Positions 43,014 to 52,641 of a stretch of DNA of 64,000 nt are shown here, in pieces. The position numbers were made by a program, and so were the translations under genes. The notes beneath the pieces are model-generated. The model was not told the origin of the DNA and searched no databases. It saw only the letters and a list, made by a program, of their open reading frames with translations. The number at the start of each line of letters is the position of its first letter. The first letter of the stretch is position 1. Source of the stretch: Planctomycetota bacterium (GTDB taxonomy: Bacteria > Planctomycetota > PLA2 > JAEUHO01); the NCBI GenBank assembly GCA_029259775.1, contig JAJDEN010000027.1:27215-91214 (forward strand), in the 5' to 3' direction.

Positions 43014-44987
43014 ATGCATGCACCGCGCGAGGTCGGCATCGTGACGTGGCAGGAGGGTGCCGTACTCGGCAAGGCCTACACCCTGGGGCCGCTGGAGTCC
43101 GAAGGACACTTCACGGCGACGTGGCGGGCGCACGACAAGAAACGTGGGATCCCTGCGACCGTCCACGCTCCAAGCCAGGCGCGCGCCACGGACGGCGCCT
43201 TCAGCCTCCGCTTCCTGCAAGGCGGGAAGCGGTTGCGCGACCTCGCTCTGCCGCACCTCGGCCGTGTGCTTGACGTCGGCTCGCACGAAGGATTTCCGTA
43301 CGTCGTCGAGGCGTCCCCCGGAGGTGTCGCGCTGACGGCGCGCATGATGGACATGGTCAATCCCTGCACAGCGGCACAGTTGGTCGCGTGGATACGACAG
43401 GCGGCGGAAGCGCTCACGGCGCTGCACGAGGAAGGTATCGTTCACCTCGAAGTGCATCCGGCAAAGCTCTGGATCGAAGGCGACCACGATGCCGTGCTGG
43501 GTGCGCCGTTGCTGGGCGCAACACTCGCCGGTGATGCGCCGATGGATGCGGCTGCGCTTCGACAAGGGCTCCCCCACTTGCGCGAGATCCCCGAGCTGAA
43601 ACGAGGTGGAACGCCGACGGCGGCGGTCGACCAGTACGCGCTCGCCTCCATGGCGCGGCGCGTGCTCATGTCGCAGGGCGATCCCGACCCTGCCCTGACC
43701 CCGATCCTCGACCGGGCTCTTGCAAGAGACCCAGCGCAGCGCTTCGACTCCTGCGTCGACTTCGCGCGGGCGCTCGAAGGAGTCGGCACCCGACCCAAGC
43801 CGACCTCCGCGAAGGCGCCACGAGCGCCCAAGCCGAGGCCGAACGCGGCCGTGGAGGCAGGGTGGTGGAGTCTGCTCGCGATCGTGGCGGTCGCCATTGG
43901 AGCGTTCCTTGCGCTCCGTGCGCGCGACGAGCCCACGCCCGCGAACGCGTCCCATGCCAGCGTCGTGCGCCCGATGCGCCTCCTGCCCACGTGGGCGCGG
44001 GTCTCGCATGCCCAGATGGCCGAGGCGGCCTGCCTGGGCGTGCCCGTCGCGTTCGAGAACGAGTTCGGCATGCGCTTCGTGCTGATTCCTGGAACCATTC
44101 GTTGCGATGCCGCGGACGACGGCGACGGGACGCAGGCGGCGACCGACGCGCAGCGCATCATGCCGTTCTATCTACAAGCGACGGAGGCGACGGTCGGGCA
44201 GTTCGCCGCGTGGTCCGGCCGTCCGGCTTGGCCCAAGAAGCTTCTGCGTCCACCGAAGGACGCGGCGAGCGCCTCGCAAGGTGCCGGCTTCGACGCCCTG
44301 GGGCTCGGCGGCGCCGACTCCCAGTGGACAACGGTGAAGCCCGCGTACTGGAAGCGCACGGTGTTGGACGATGCGGGACCGTCGTCCGCCGAGCCCAGCT
44401 ACCGGAGTCGGACGGCCGACGGCAAGGCGCCGGAAGCGTCCGCGCCCTCCTATCCCGTCGGATGGTGTTCCCCAGACTCGGTGGCGGGATTCTTGCAGTG
44501 GCTCAGCGAGCACAAGAGCGCGCTCGGCGCCTATCGACTGCCAACCGCGGCGGAGTGGACCCATGCCACGGGAGCAGGCGCGACGACCCACGCCTATTGG
44601 GGACCGGTGGATATGACCTTTCGCGGTGAAGACGGCTTCGAGGACCGGCAGGTGTGGACGGCGTTCGAACACATGAGGAGGCGCACGCTCACCATTCGTG
44701 ACCAGGGCGTCAGCGCGGATGTCCCGGTCCCGGTCGGGACGCTGCGGGCGAACCCGTGGGGGCTCTTCGACACCCTGGGCAACGTCGCTGAGCTCTGCCG
44801 CGCACCTGCCGCCAGCGAGGCGAGATACGTGGTCTGCGGCGGATCGTTCCTCACGGAACCGCTAGGCATCTACCAGCGCCTCGAGCTTCCCGTGCCCCTC
44901 CCTGCAGGCACGGCGCTCATGGCCGTCGGGTTCCGCGTCGCGCTCGACCTATCGGCCGGGCGGGCGTGGGCTGAGGCGCGACGCTAG
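43014..44987 (+). CDS. Pseudokinase fused through a membrane helix to an FGE/SUMF1-like domain
   Basis: 657 residues. Residues ~15-260 have the Hanks-kinase layout, but catalytic residues are lost: VAxK is replaced by IPATVHAP, the HRDxKxxN loop reads HLEVHPAKL, and DFG reads LGAPLL. A membrane helix (SLLAIVAVAIGAFLAL, ~285-305) follows. The C-terminal domain (~335-650) matches the formylglycine-generating-enzyme-type fold: FGMRFVLIPG, FYLQATEATVGQFAAW, PVGWCSPDSVAGFLQWL, YRLPTAAEWTHA, NPWGLFDTLGNVAELC, YVVCGGSF and VGFRVAL. It is probably a cytoplasmic pseudokinase signalling to an extracytoplasmic ligand-binding domain. It shares its 3' end with the convergent kinase-WD40 gene (4-base overlap). 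Confidence 0.8.
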   Translation: MHAPREVGIVTWQEGAVLGKAYTLGPLESEGHFTATWRAHDKKRGIPATVHAPSQARATDGAFSLRFLQGGKRLRDLALPHLGRVLDVGSHEGFPYVVEASPGGVALTARMMDMVNPCTAAQLVAWIRQAAEALTALHEEGIVHLEVHPAKLWIEGDHDAVLGAPLLGATLAGDAPMDAAALRQGLPHLREIPELKRGGTPTAAVDQYALASMARRVLMSQGDPDPALTPILDRALARDPAQRFDSCVDFARALEGVGTRPKPTSAKAPRAPKPRPNAAVEAGWWSLLAIVAVAIGAFLALRARDEPTPANASHASVVRPMRLLPTWARVSHAQMAEAACLGVPVAFENEFGMRFVLIPGTIRCDAADDGDGTQAATDAQRIMPFYLQATEATVGQFAAWSGRPAWPKKLLRPPKDAASASQGAGFDALGLGGADSQWTTVKPAYWKRTVLDDAGPSSAEPSYRSRTADGKAPEASAPSYPVGWCSPDSVAGFLQWLSEHKSALGAYRLPTAAEWTHATGAGATTHAYWGPVDMTFRGEDGFEDRQVWTAFEHMRRRTLTIRDQGVSADVPVPVGTLRANPWGLFDTLGNVAELCRAPAASEARYVVCGGSFLTEPLGIYQRLELPVPLPAGTALMAVGFRVALDLSAGRAWAEARR

Positions 44988-47900
44988 CGCTTGCCCGCAG
45001 CCAAAGCACCCGACTCGCGCTCCACGAGGTGATTCCATAGACGGATCTCCACGTCGGGTAGGTTCGCGCGGACGCGCAAGCCGGTCTCGCGCTGGACCCG
45101 GGCAAGGCGCTCGGCCGGAGCCTCCGCAAACCACGCCAGGCGCCACTCGAAGATGCGTGGATCGTGTCCGCCCGTGAAGAGTCGCTCGCCATCACGCGTG
45201 AGCGCCATGGCGCGAACCGCCCCCGCCGTCGCATCGAGGTCCGCACGGGCGGCGCCGGTCTTCGCGTCCCAGAGCCTGACCACCCCATCGCGGCCCGCGC
45301 TGACCAGCAGACCGCCGTCGAAGGTTACGTCGAGTGCCTCGACGTAGTCCGCATGCCCGTCCATCGTGGCAAGCAGGCCGCCCGTGCGGACATCCCACAT
45401 CTTGACCAGCGCGTCGCTCTTGCGCAGGACGGCGCTCTCCTCGTCCGGCACACCCCGTCCGCCGCCCGCCGTGTACAGGCGCTTGCCGTCCGGCGAAACC
45501 ACCATCGCCCCGATCCCACCCGCATGGGCCCGGAAGCGGCGCGTCTCGCGCCCCGTGGCGCGGTCCCACACGCTGACGAGGCCTCGCCGCGTCCCGATGA
45601 AGAGCGCACCCAGCCCATCGTCCTGAGCAGGCGGCGCCACGGCGATGGAGCTGGCCGGGCCGGCATCGACCTCGTACGTGTGCACGAGCACGCGCTTCGC
45701 CACGGAAAACTCATACGCCGTGCCGCTGCGACCGGCCACGAGCAGTGCGGCACCGTCCCCGGAGAGGGCCATGTCGAGCACGGCGTCGGCATCGCGCTGC
45801 TGGGGCAACGCGAGGAACGCGGGCTTGGGGCTCTCACTCGCCAGGTCCGCAATGCCGACGAGAACGCTGGGCGGCGGTCGGTTCGGTTCGCGCGCCGGCC
45901 GCTCGAGCGGCTCCCGCGATGCGATGGCCGGGGGTGGTGGACCGAATCGAGCGCCCGTGGGCCTGGGCGCGGCCACGGCGGCCGCGACAGGCGCTGCCAC
46001 AGGGCCCGCCGCGGGAGCGGGCGCAGGGCCTGCCACGGGGGCGGGCTCGGGCCCCCCGCACGGACCCCCGCCATCCGACGAACCATGCGCGACGTCCCAC
46101 CGCCCGACGAACAGCCGCGCGCCATCGGACGAAAGCAGCATCGAGCGGCCGTCTTCCATCCCGCAGGCCCCGCCACCCAGAGACAGCCCCCGGACGAATC
46201 CGGGCGGGCCTCGCCCGCCGAGATCCCACGCCAAGGTGTGCGTTGCGCCGTAGTGCCGGCCGAAGAGCTCGAGCCCGCCGGTGCCCGCGTAGAGCCTCTT
46301 CGTATCGCTCGAGACGGCAAGGCAGAAGGTCGGACTCCCGCCCGACGGCACGTCGTGCGCCGCAGAGACATCGACGCATCCGGGCTCGTGCGCATCCAAG
46401 CCCCAGCGGATCAGGGTCCGGTCCGTCTTTCCACCCGAGTAGAGACGACTACCGGCGGCATCGAGGGCGAGCGCGTTCACCCAGCCACGGTGGCCGTCGA
46501 ACACACCGGCCGGCTCGAGGCGCCAAAGATCCCACCGGCGGATGGTGGACTCCTCCTCATAGCCGGCCCCCTGCAGCACCCACGGGGTGTCATCCGCCGC
46601 GACGGAGTAGGCGTAGTCCTTCGCGGCCACGACGGCGGCGACGGGTGCCGAGTGCCCCACAAACTCCACGAGGGGCTTCACACCTGCGTGGAACGGGCGT
46701 CCACGATCCTCGTAGACAGCCGGTATCGCACGGCCGCCCGGTTCGGTCGCGGGCACGGCAGGCCGCACCATCACCATGACGGACCCCCGCGGAACCTCCC
46801 AGACCAGGACGCGCCCATCGCTCCCTCCGGAATAGAGAGAATCGGGCGCCGGCCCCACGGCGAGGCACGTCACGCGGCCATGATCCGCTCGCAGGGTTCC
46901 GAGCATCTTGCGCTTCTCGAGGTCGAAGACGCCGATGTTGCCGCCCGTGGATCCGAAGAACAGGAACTTGCCGTCGCGCGCGATCGCCAGGGCGTAGGCG
47001 CCATGGCTCGCGATCAGCCGCTCCGGAAGCTTCGCCTTGTCCCCGGGCTGCGGAAAGCTTGCGTGGATGTGGCCCGCGGCGTCGGCGGAGAACACGCGCG
47101 AGCCGTCGGGCGCCACGACGATCGCCGTGATCGGCTTGTCGTGCCCGACCAGCGCACGCTCGAGCTTGCCTGTACGGATGGACCGCAACTCCAGCCGCTC
47201 CCCCTTTGTCCCGCCGTTGATGACGTAGAACTCGGGCTGATCCGGAAGCGTCGCAAGCGCTGACGCCGAGACGTCCACCGCGTGGAAGGGGAACTCCAAT
47301 GCTCCAGTCGCCGCGGTCCACACGCCGACCTCGCCTCCCGCGCCCAGGCTGAGCAAGCGGCCCGAGCCCTCGTGCAGGGCGAGATGATTGATCTCACCGG
47401 TGTGGCCAGGGCGCGGCGAGGCGATCGGTCCCTCCCCCGTGGCGTGCAGGAGGCGGATCGAGTCCTGTGGATGCGCGCTGACGAGCAGATCACGCCCCCC
47501 GGAGAGCAGGAGGGGCACGCCCGCACCGTGCGAGCGGCGCGCCCCGCCGCCGTCGAGATCCCAGCTCACGAGGTCGCCCGTCGCCACGGTGGTCGCGAAG
47601 AGTCGCGAGCCGTCCTCGGCTTGATGCAAGGCCCGCACACCCCCGGGCACCGTGTCGAGCTTCGCCGCGACGGTGCCGCCGCGCCAATCCCAGACCAAGA
47701 TCGGCCGTGGCGCGGGCACCTTCGCGTCGCCTCGGTAGGCCGCGATCAGCCGCGACCCGTCCGGAGAGACCGTCATGCCCGACACGACGCCCCAGCCACC
47801 ACGCAACGTCCGCACGGGGCGCCGATCCAGGACCGACCACACGACGATCACCTCGCGCGAACCAAGGAAGATGTGCTTGCCGTCCGGCGACAGGCACATC

Positions 47901-50158
47901 GATCGGGACTTCCACCCGGTCACCGCGGCGTCGGAAGGCCCGACACGCCACACGTACTTGCCTGTCGAGAGATCCCACACATGGACGCCGCCGCCCTTCT
48001 CGTCGGTGCTGGCATCCAGGGCATAGAGATGCTTGCCCGTCGGGCCCAAGCGCATATCGAGGACCAGGCCCGTGAAGCCCTCCAGGGACTCAACCAGCTT
48101 GCGCGTCGCGAGGTCCCATACGCGCACCAGCGAGATCTCGCTGGAGATCCCGCCCGTGAGAAGCCGCCGCCCATCGCGTGAAACGAGCAGGCTGCGGATC
48201 TCGCTCTCGTGGGCACGGAACTCGAACAACGCCGTGCCGCCCTCCAGATCCCAGGCGCGCACCTTGCCGTCGGCGCAGCCAACGAAGAGACGGCGTCCGT
48301 CAGGATGCAGAGCGGCGCTGCGGGCTTCGAATCCACTGCCCATGAGGGACGGCACGGGGTAGGTGTGTCGGGCGACCTGCCCCAGCGATGCCCAAGCGGC
48401 TCGCGTCGGTAGCGTGTCGAGCGCGCGCGCCGCGGCGAGGTGGGCCGCCGCGTGCCGACCGGACTGCGTCAGGCCGTGCGCCAGATCCGCGTAGGCCTGG
48501 GACAGTTGCCTGCGCACCGTCTGCTCGGCGCCCTCAGCGCGGGACTGGGCGGCCTCCGCCTCGTGCTTCTTCTCGGCCAACGCGCGGGAGAAGATCAGCG
48601 TGCTGAGCGTGATCAGCGCGAGCGCCGCCACGGCCACGCGCTTGCGCTGCAGCTTCCGCGCGCGCGCCGCTTGTTCTTCGACGCCGCGATCCCGCAAGAC
48701 CGCACATCGCCTGAGGATCGAAGCCGCCTCGGCATGGCCGGGATCCACGTCCAGGATCCGGTGACACGGCGCCGTCACACGGTCCAACTGATGCACCAAC
48801 TCCGTACCGGACAGGGCCTCGGCGGCCTCCATCGCCGAGTGTGCTTCGCGCGAGAGCGACTGGATCTTCTGCTCGAGGCGACTCTGGATCTGCCACGCGC
48901 GGAGGCGTTCCGCGAGTTCGCCGGCCGAAGCGGGACGCTGCTCGCGATCGCGCGAGAGGGCCGCGGCGCAGACTTCAACGAGGGGTTGCGGAATCGAGGC
49001 ATCCACGTCCGACGCGAGCGGCGCGGGACTCGTGATGACTCGACCCACGTACTCCGCGAAGGACGCAAACGGATACGGAAGCCGGCCCGCCAAGATCTCG
49101 AACAAGATGACGCCGAGGCTGAAGACGTCGCCGCGGGCATCCATCTCAGCGACGCGCCCCTCGGCCGCCTCGGGCGACATGTATCCGGGCGTACCCAGCG
49201 CGCCGCTCTCCGTGTCCACGCCGGTCGAGCTGCGCAGCGACTCCAGGCGCTCGAGGAACTTCGTCTCCTGCAGGTCTTCGCGGTCAGACAGCCGTGCGAG
49301 GCCCCAGTCCAGCACGACGACCTCGCCGTAGTCGCCCAGGCCAATGTTCGCGGGCTTGAGGTCGCGGTGCGAGATGCCTTGCTCGTGCGCGTAGTGGACG
49401 GCGTCGCACACCTTGAGAAAGGGCTCCAAGAGAGCCAGGCGTCGCTCGAACGAGTCGGTCGCGGCCTCCTTGAGCGCGTCCGACAGCGTCCGCTTCCCGC
49501 GTACGACGCGCATCGTGTAGTAGGGAACGCCGGCGCTCGTCGTGCCGAGCTCGTAGACCGGCACGATGCCCGGATGCTCCAGGTACCCGGTGATACGCGC
49601 CTCCTGCAGGAAGCGCAGTACGTGTTCATCGAACACGGCGGAGTCCGCGCTATCGGGTTCCGGTGGCGTGACGTCAATCGGAGTGCGCGGTGTGTGACGG
49701 TCTGGCGCGAGCGACGCGGGGCGCATGACCTTGTAGGCGACCTCGCGGCTCAACGTGGAATCGAGCGCGACGTAGACGACCCCCATGCCTCCTTGGCCGA
49801 GGGCGCGAAAGCCGACGTAGCGATCGCCGGCTTCCTCGTCCGCAGCGCGCCCCGCGGCGGGCGTGCCGAGGGATCCGGCTCGCGTGCCCGTGCGCAGCAG
49901 GGCGAGACGCGGGTTGCCGCCGGCCTCCGCGACGCGACGGTCGAGGTCCAGCAGCAAGGCGTCACAATCGCCTTCGCTGAGCGCGCCGTGTTCGCGCACG
50001 AGACGCATGAGGGTGTCGCGGCTGTGGTCCTCGTTCGCCTGGGCAAACGCGTCCAAGGCCGCGCGAACCTGCTCGTAGCCGAGCATGCCTCGCTTGAGCG
50101 CAAGATCCGTGAGGAGCAGCGCTTCGGCGTCGATCCGCGACTGCGCGTGATCGCTCAC
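44984..50158 (-). CDS. Membrane Ser/Thr protein kinase with C-terminal WD40 propeller repeats
   Basis: 1724 residues. A ~75-residue N-terminal helical domain precedes the kinase domain (~113-435) with GQGGMGVVY, VAYKVM, HRDLKPANIGL, VLDWGLARL (DWG for DFG) and GTPGYMSPEAAEGR. A membrane helix (VAVAALALITLSTLIFSRAL, ~520-540) and a short coiled coil follow, then ~1100 residues of WD40-type repeats, probably two propellers or more (RVWDLATRK, VRLWDAKTGAARADL). They are interrupted near 1385-1430 by a Pro/Ala-rich insert (PAPVAGPAPAPAAGPVAAPV). It is a planctomycete-style sensor kinase with an outside-facing propeller. All catalytic motifs are present. Confidence 0.92.
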   Translation of the reverse strand: MSDHAQSRIDAEALLLTDLALKRGMLGYEQVRAALDAFAQANEDHSRDTLMRLVREHGALSEGDCDALLLDLDRRVAEAGGNPRLALLRTGTRAGSLGTPAAGRAADEEAGDRYVGFRALGQGGMGVVYVALDSTLSREVAYKVMRPASLAPDRHTPRTPIDVTPPEPDSADSAVFDEHVLRFLQEARITGYLEHPGIVPVYELGTTSAGVPYYTMRVVRGKRTLSDALKEAATDSFERRLALLEPFLKVCDAVHYAHEQGISHRDLKPANIGLGDYGEVVVLDWGLARLSDREDLQETKFLERLESLRSSTGVDTESGALGTPGYMSPEAAEGRVAEMDARGDVFSLGVILFEILAGRLPYPFASFAEYVGRVITSPAPLASDVDASIPQPLVEVCAAALSRDREQRPASAGELAERLRAWQIQSRLEQKIQSLSREAHSAMEAAEALSGTELVHQLDRVTAPCHRILDVDPGHAEAASILRRCAVLRDRGVEEQAARARKLQRKRVAVAALALITLSTLIFSRALAEKKHEAEAAQSRAEGAEQTVRRQLSQAYADLAHGLTQSGRHAAAHLAAARALDTLPTRAAWASLGQVARHTYPVPSLMGSGFEARSAALHPDGRRLFVGCADGKVRAWDLEGGTALFEFRAHESEIRSLLVSRDGRRLLTGGISSEISLVRVWDLATRKLVESLEGFTGLVLDMRLGPTGKHLYALDASTDEKGGGVHVWDLSTGKYVWRVGPSDAAVTGWKSRSMCLSPDGKHIFLGSREVIVVWSVLDRRPVRTLRGGWGVVSGMTVSPDGSRLIAAYRGDAKVPAPRPILVWDWRGGTVAAKLDTVPGGVRALHQAEDGSRLFATTVATGDLVSWDLDGGGARRSHGAGVPLLLSGGRDLLVSAHPQDSIRLLHATGEGPIASPRPGHTGEINHLALHEGSGRLLSLGAGGEVGVWTAATGALEFPFHAVDVSASALATLPDQPEFYVINGGTKGERLELRSIRTGKLERALVGHDKPITAIVVAPDGSRVFSADAAGHIHASFPQPGDKAKLPERLIASHGAYALAIARDGKFLFFGSTGGNIGVFDLEKRKMLGTLRADHGRVTCLAVGPAPDSLYSGGSDGRVLVWEVPRGSVMVMVRPAVPATEPGGRAIPAVYEDRGRPFHAGVKPLVEFVGHSAPVAAVVAAKDYAYSVAADDTPWVLQGAGYEEESTIRRWDLWRLEPAGVFDGHRGWVNALALDAAGSRLYSGGKTDRTLIRWGLDAHEPGCVDVSAAHDVPSGGSPTFCLAVSSDTKRLYAGTGGLELFGRHYGATHTLAWDLGGRGPPGFVRGLSLGGGACGMEDGRSMLLSSDGARLFVGRWDVAHGSSDGGGPCGGPEPAPVAGPAPAPAAGPVAAPVAAAVAAPRPTGARFGPPPPAIASREPLERPAREPNRPPPSVLVGIADLASESPKPAFLALPQQRDADAVLDMALSGDGAALLVAGRSGTAYEFSVAKRVLVHTYEVDAGPASSIAVAPPAQDDGLGALFIGTRRGLVSVWDRATGRETRRFRAHAGGIGAMVVSPDGKRLYTAGGGRGVPDEESAVLRKSDALVKMWDVRTGGLLATMDGHADYVEALDVTFDGGLLVSAGRDGVVRLWDAKTGAARADLDATAGAVRAMALTRDGERLFTGGHDPRIFEWRLAWFAEAPAERLARVQRETGLRVRANLPDVEIRLWNHLVERESGALAAGKR

Positions 50159-50307
50159 GATGAATCCTCCCCACCGCTGCTACCCGATGCCTCGTGACCA
50201 TACCAAGAACGACCGAACAGGCGCACGGGCAGCTACTTGCCCGGTAGCGCGTGTCTCTTCCCTTCGGATGCCCCCAGGTCCTATGATGGAGGCTTGGAGA
50301 TTGCCTG

Positions 50308-51105
50308 ATGGCGCGAAAGCAACGAAAACGGGGATCGCGGAACTCACGTCTCGGCGGCGGCCTCGCCGTCGTCCTTGTCGCGGTGGCCTGCGGCTCCCTC
50401 GCCGGTTGGCTGGTCACACTTGGCAACCTGCCCGTGTTCGCCGCACTCTGCGCGGCGCTCGGCGCGGTCCTCGGCGCGCTGCTGTTCGGGCTGACGCACC
50501 GCCGCGCGGACGCGCAGGATGACGGCGGCACCGATCCGCTGCGCGTGCCCCCGCTCTGGCTCGCGGGATTGGTCTGCTTCGCGGGTGCCGCCTTCTTGTG
50601 CGCGTTCGCCTTCGCCCCCGAGGCCCCGCAGGAACGCGGCCCTGCGGCGCATGAGTACCCATCCCTCACGGAGCTGCTCGAGCTGGATCAGGCGACGCCG
50701 GACGAGCTCGCACTTCTCTACCAGGTGCGTTGGTCGTTGATGGCGCGCGGCGTCGCCGTCAGCGAGATGAAGAGCTTCTTCCAGAACGTCGTGGGCGAGC
50801 TCCGGCGAACCCACCTCGAAGAACGTGTCGCGGCACTACGCCACGTGTTGATCAATGTCGATGCCGGCGCGGCCGGTCGCTTGGCGAAGGCATCCACGCC
50901 GGCGGCGGCTCCGCAGGATGATCTCCCGCGAGGATTCATGCCCCCGCCCGCGGGTTCCTGTGGCGGAACGTGTGGCAACTCGTCTCGTCCGCCGAGTTCC
51001 GGCCAAGCGGCCATCCCCGCACCCGTCCCGGGTGGGAGTCCCGTCCCCGGCGGCGGCGCATCGTGCGGCGCTCCGGCCGCCAGCTGCGGTGGCGGCAAGG
51101 GGTGA
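50308..51105 (+). CDS. Membrane protein with Cys/Gly-rich C-terminal tail
   Basis: 265 residues from ATG 50308, preceded by GGAG. Three hydrophobic helices (GLAVVLVAVACGSLAGWLV; VFAALCAALGAVLGALLFGL; WLAGLVCFAGAAFLCAFAF) occupy residues ~17-105. A helical domain (~115-180, DELALLYQVRWSLMARGV) follows. The tail is Pro/Gly-rich with five Cys (GSCGGTCGN, then ASCGAPAASCGGGKG), which could bind metal or be modified. It starts divergently from the kinase-WD40 gene, with TATGAT 20 bases before its ATG, and is followed 44 bases later by an FHA-kinase. Function unknown. Confidence 0.65.
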   Translation: MARKQRKRGSRNSRLGGGLAVVLVAVACGSLAGWLVTLGNLPVFAALCAALGAVLGALLFGLTHRRADAQDDGGTDPLRVPPLWLAGLVCFAGAAFLCAFAFAPEAPQERGPAAHEYPSLTELLELDQATPDELALLYQVRWSLMARGVAVSEMKSFFQNVVGELRRTHLEERVAALRHVLINVDAGAAGRLAKASTPAAAPQDDLPRGFMPPPAGSCGGTCGNSSRPPSSGQAAIPAPVPGGSPVPGGGASCGAPAASCGGGKG

Positions 51106-51149
51106 GGCTAGTCCTCGCGGATCGTTGATCCGCGGCTACGAGCAGACGC

Positions 51150-52352
51150 GTGCAGATCGAACTCGAAGTCATCGAAGGTCCCAGCCAAGGCTCGCGGTAC
51201 GAGTTCGACGGCTACCAGGCGTTCGTGTTGGGGCGTGCGGCCAAGGGCGCGTCCGACTTCCGCATCCCCACCGATCCCTACTTCTCGCGCTACCACATGC
51301 TCTTCGAGTTCGCTGGCGGACACTGCGTCCTGCGTGACATGGACAGCCGGAACGGCGTCTTCGTCAACGACCAGCGCATCCAGGAAGCCACGCTGTCCGA
51401 CGGGGACCTGATCCGGGCGGGCCGCTCGGTCCTGCGAGTCCACGTCGTGCAGCATGACGACCCCCTGTGGCCTGCGCATGCACCGCCGCCCTGCGAGGGC
51501 GACCGTCTCGGTCGCTACAAGCTTCTGGGCTGCATCGCCGAAGGCGCGCAGGGCTCCATCTTCGAAGCCACGGGTGGAGCGGATGGCGGACGCGTGGCGC
51601 TGAAGGTGCTCCACCCGCACGCGGGCACCGGCACGAAGGCCAAGCAGTACTTCGAGCGCGAGGTCGAGATCCTGGCCGCGCTCCGACATCCGCGCATCGT
51701 CCCGCTGATCGAATCGGGGCGCGAGGGTCCGCGGCTGTGGCTCGCGATGGACCTCATCGAGGGACCGAACCTGGAAGAACTCGTCGATCTCGAGGGCCCC
51801 CTCGACCCGGGCCTTGCCCGACGCTTCGCCGTCCAGGTCCTGGAGGCGCTGCTCTACGCGCACGCCAAGCGCGTCATCCATCGGGACCTGAAGCCGGTAA
51901 ACCTCCTCGTGCAGCGAAGAGAAGAGGTCGCGGACATCTTGATCGCCGACTTTGGGCTGGCGCGCCCCTCGCAAGAGCTCGGACTCCAGCCCCTGACCGC
52001 CACGGGGGAGATGCGCGGCACCCCGCAGTTCATGCCTCCCGAGCAGGTGATGAACGCGAAGCATGCCGGGCCGGCATCTGACTTGTACGGCCTCGGAGCG
52101 ACGCTGTACTGGGCGCTCACCAAGGCGTGGCACATCGAAGGCAACCCCGACAGCGGGAACGTGTGGCAACTCATCCTCGGCGGGCAGCGCGTCCCCGTTA
52201 CGGAGCGCGTGCCCGATCTGCCCCAGGATCTGGCGCACGTCATCGAGACGTGCCTCGCCAAGGAGGCGCGCAACCGCTTCCAGAGCGCGGCCGCCGCCCT
52301 GCGGGCGCTCGGTCTCGATGACCCCGACGGGGAGGCGGTCACGCGCGGCTGA
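51150..52352 (+). CDS. FHA-domain Ser/Thr protein kinase
   Basis: 400 residues from a GTG start. The FHA domain (~1-95) shows FVLGRAAKGASDFRI, SRYHMLFEF and DMDSRNGVFVNDQRI, the phosphothreonine-binding loops. The kinase domain (~115-395) has AEGAQGSIFEA, VALKVL, HRDLKPVNLLV, IADFGLAR, GTPQFMPPEQVM and the closing Arg in EARNRFQSA. All catalytic residues are intact. There is no membrane segment, so it is cytoplasmic, which suggests it acts in a phosphorylation relay with the membrane kinases next door. Downstream lies a hairpin-gated small ORF and a CHAT protease in the same orientation. Confidence 0.92.
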   Translation: MQIELEVIEGPSQGSRYEFDGYQAFVLGRAAKGASDFRIPTDPYFSRYHMLFEFAGGHCVLRDMDSRNGVFVNDQRIQEATLSDGDLIRAGRSVLRVHVVQHDDPLWPAHAPPPCEGDRLGRYKLLGCIAEGAQGSIFEATGGADGGRVALKVLHPHAGTGTKAKQYFEREVEILAALRHPRIVPLIESGREGPRLWLAMDLIEGPNLEELVDLEGPLDPGLARRFAVQVLEALLYAHAKRVIHRDLKPVNLLVQRREEVADILIADFGLARPSQELGLQPLTATGEMRGTPQFMPPEQVMNAKHAGPASDLYGLGATLYWALTKAWHIEGNPDSGNVWQLILGGQRVPVTERVPDLPQDLAHVIETCLAKEARNRFQSAAAALRALGLDDPDGEAVTRG

Positions 52353-52422
52353 GTGGCCCCTTGCTCCTCGACCGGGCGATTCTTGAAGACGGCTGAAATC
52401 TCCAGGTCCGACCCGCCATGTC

Positions 52423-52451
52423 CCTGGTGGCCCCGCGTGGGGCCCCAGGAG
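52423..52451 (+). promoter_or_regulatory. Hairpin occluding the ribosome binding site of the small ORF before the CHAT gene
   Basis: CCTGG-(T)-GGCCCC (52423-52434) pairs with GGGGCC-CCAGG (52439-52449) around a GCGT loop: 11 bp with one bulged base. The Shine-Dalgarno AGGAG (52447-52451) of the next ORF has its first three bases inside the 3' arm. There is no U-run, so a translation gate is likelier than a terminator. Confidence 0.5.
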
Positions 52452-52458
52452 ACACACG

Positions 52459-52638
52459 ATGAGCAACCAGATCGACATCACGCGCCGCATCGAGCAGGCG
52501 CTCTACTGCACCGTCCTCTTCCCGGCCGTCATCCTCGGGCTGGTGTGGGCCGCCGCGTCCTCCCTGCATCGAGCCGCAAGCCTGCGCCGCCGCGCCCGTC
52601 ACCGGGTGGAAGCGCGTCGCATGGCCGTCGCACGCTAG
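52459..52638 (+). CDS. Small single-span membrane protein upstream of the CHAT protease
   Basis: 59 residues: a polar start (MSNQIDITRRIEQ), one hydrophobic helix (ALYCTVLFPAVILGLVWAAA, ~14-33), then a strongly basic tail (LRRRARHRVEARR). AGGAG lies seven bases before the ATG. The stop TAG is only three bases before the CHAT gene's ATG, which itself has no ribosome binding site, so CHAT translation probably depends on this ORF. The codon positions look coding (GC-rich third bases). No family recognised; a membrane anchor or inhibitor partner for the protease is inferred from coupling only. Confidence 0.6.
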   Translation: MSNQIDITRRIEQALYCTVLFPAVILGLVWAAASSLHRAASLRRRARHRVEARRMAVAR

Positions 52639-52641
52639 CCG

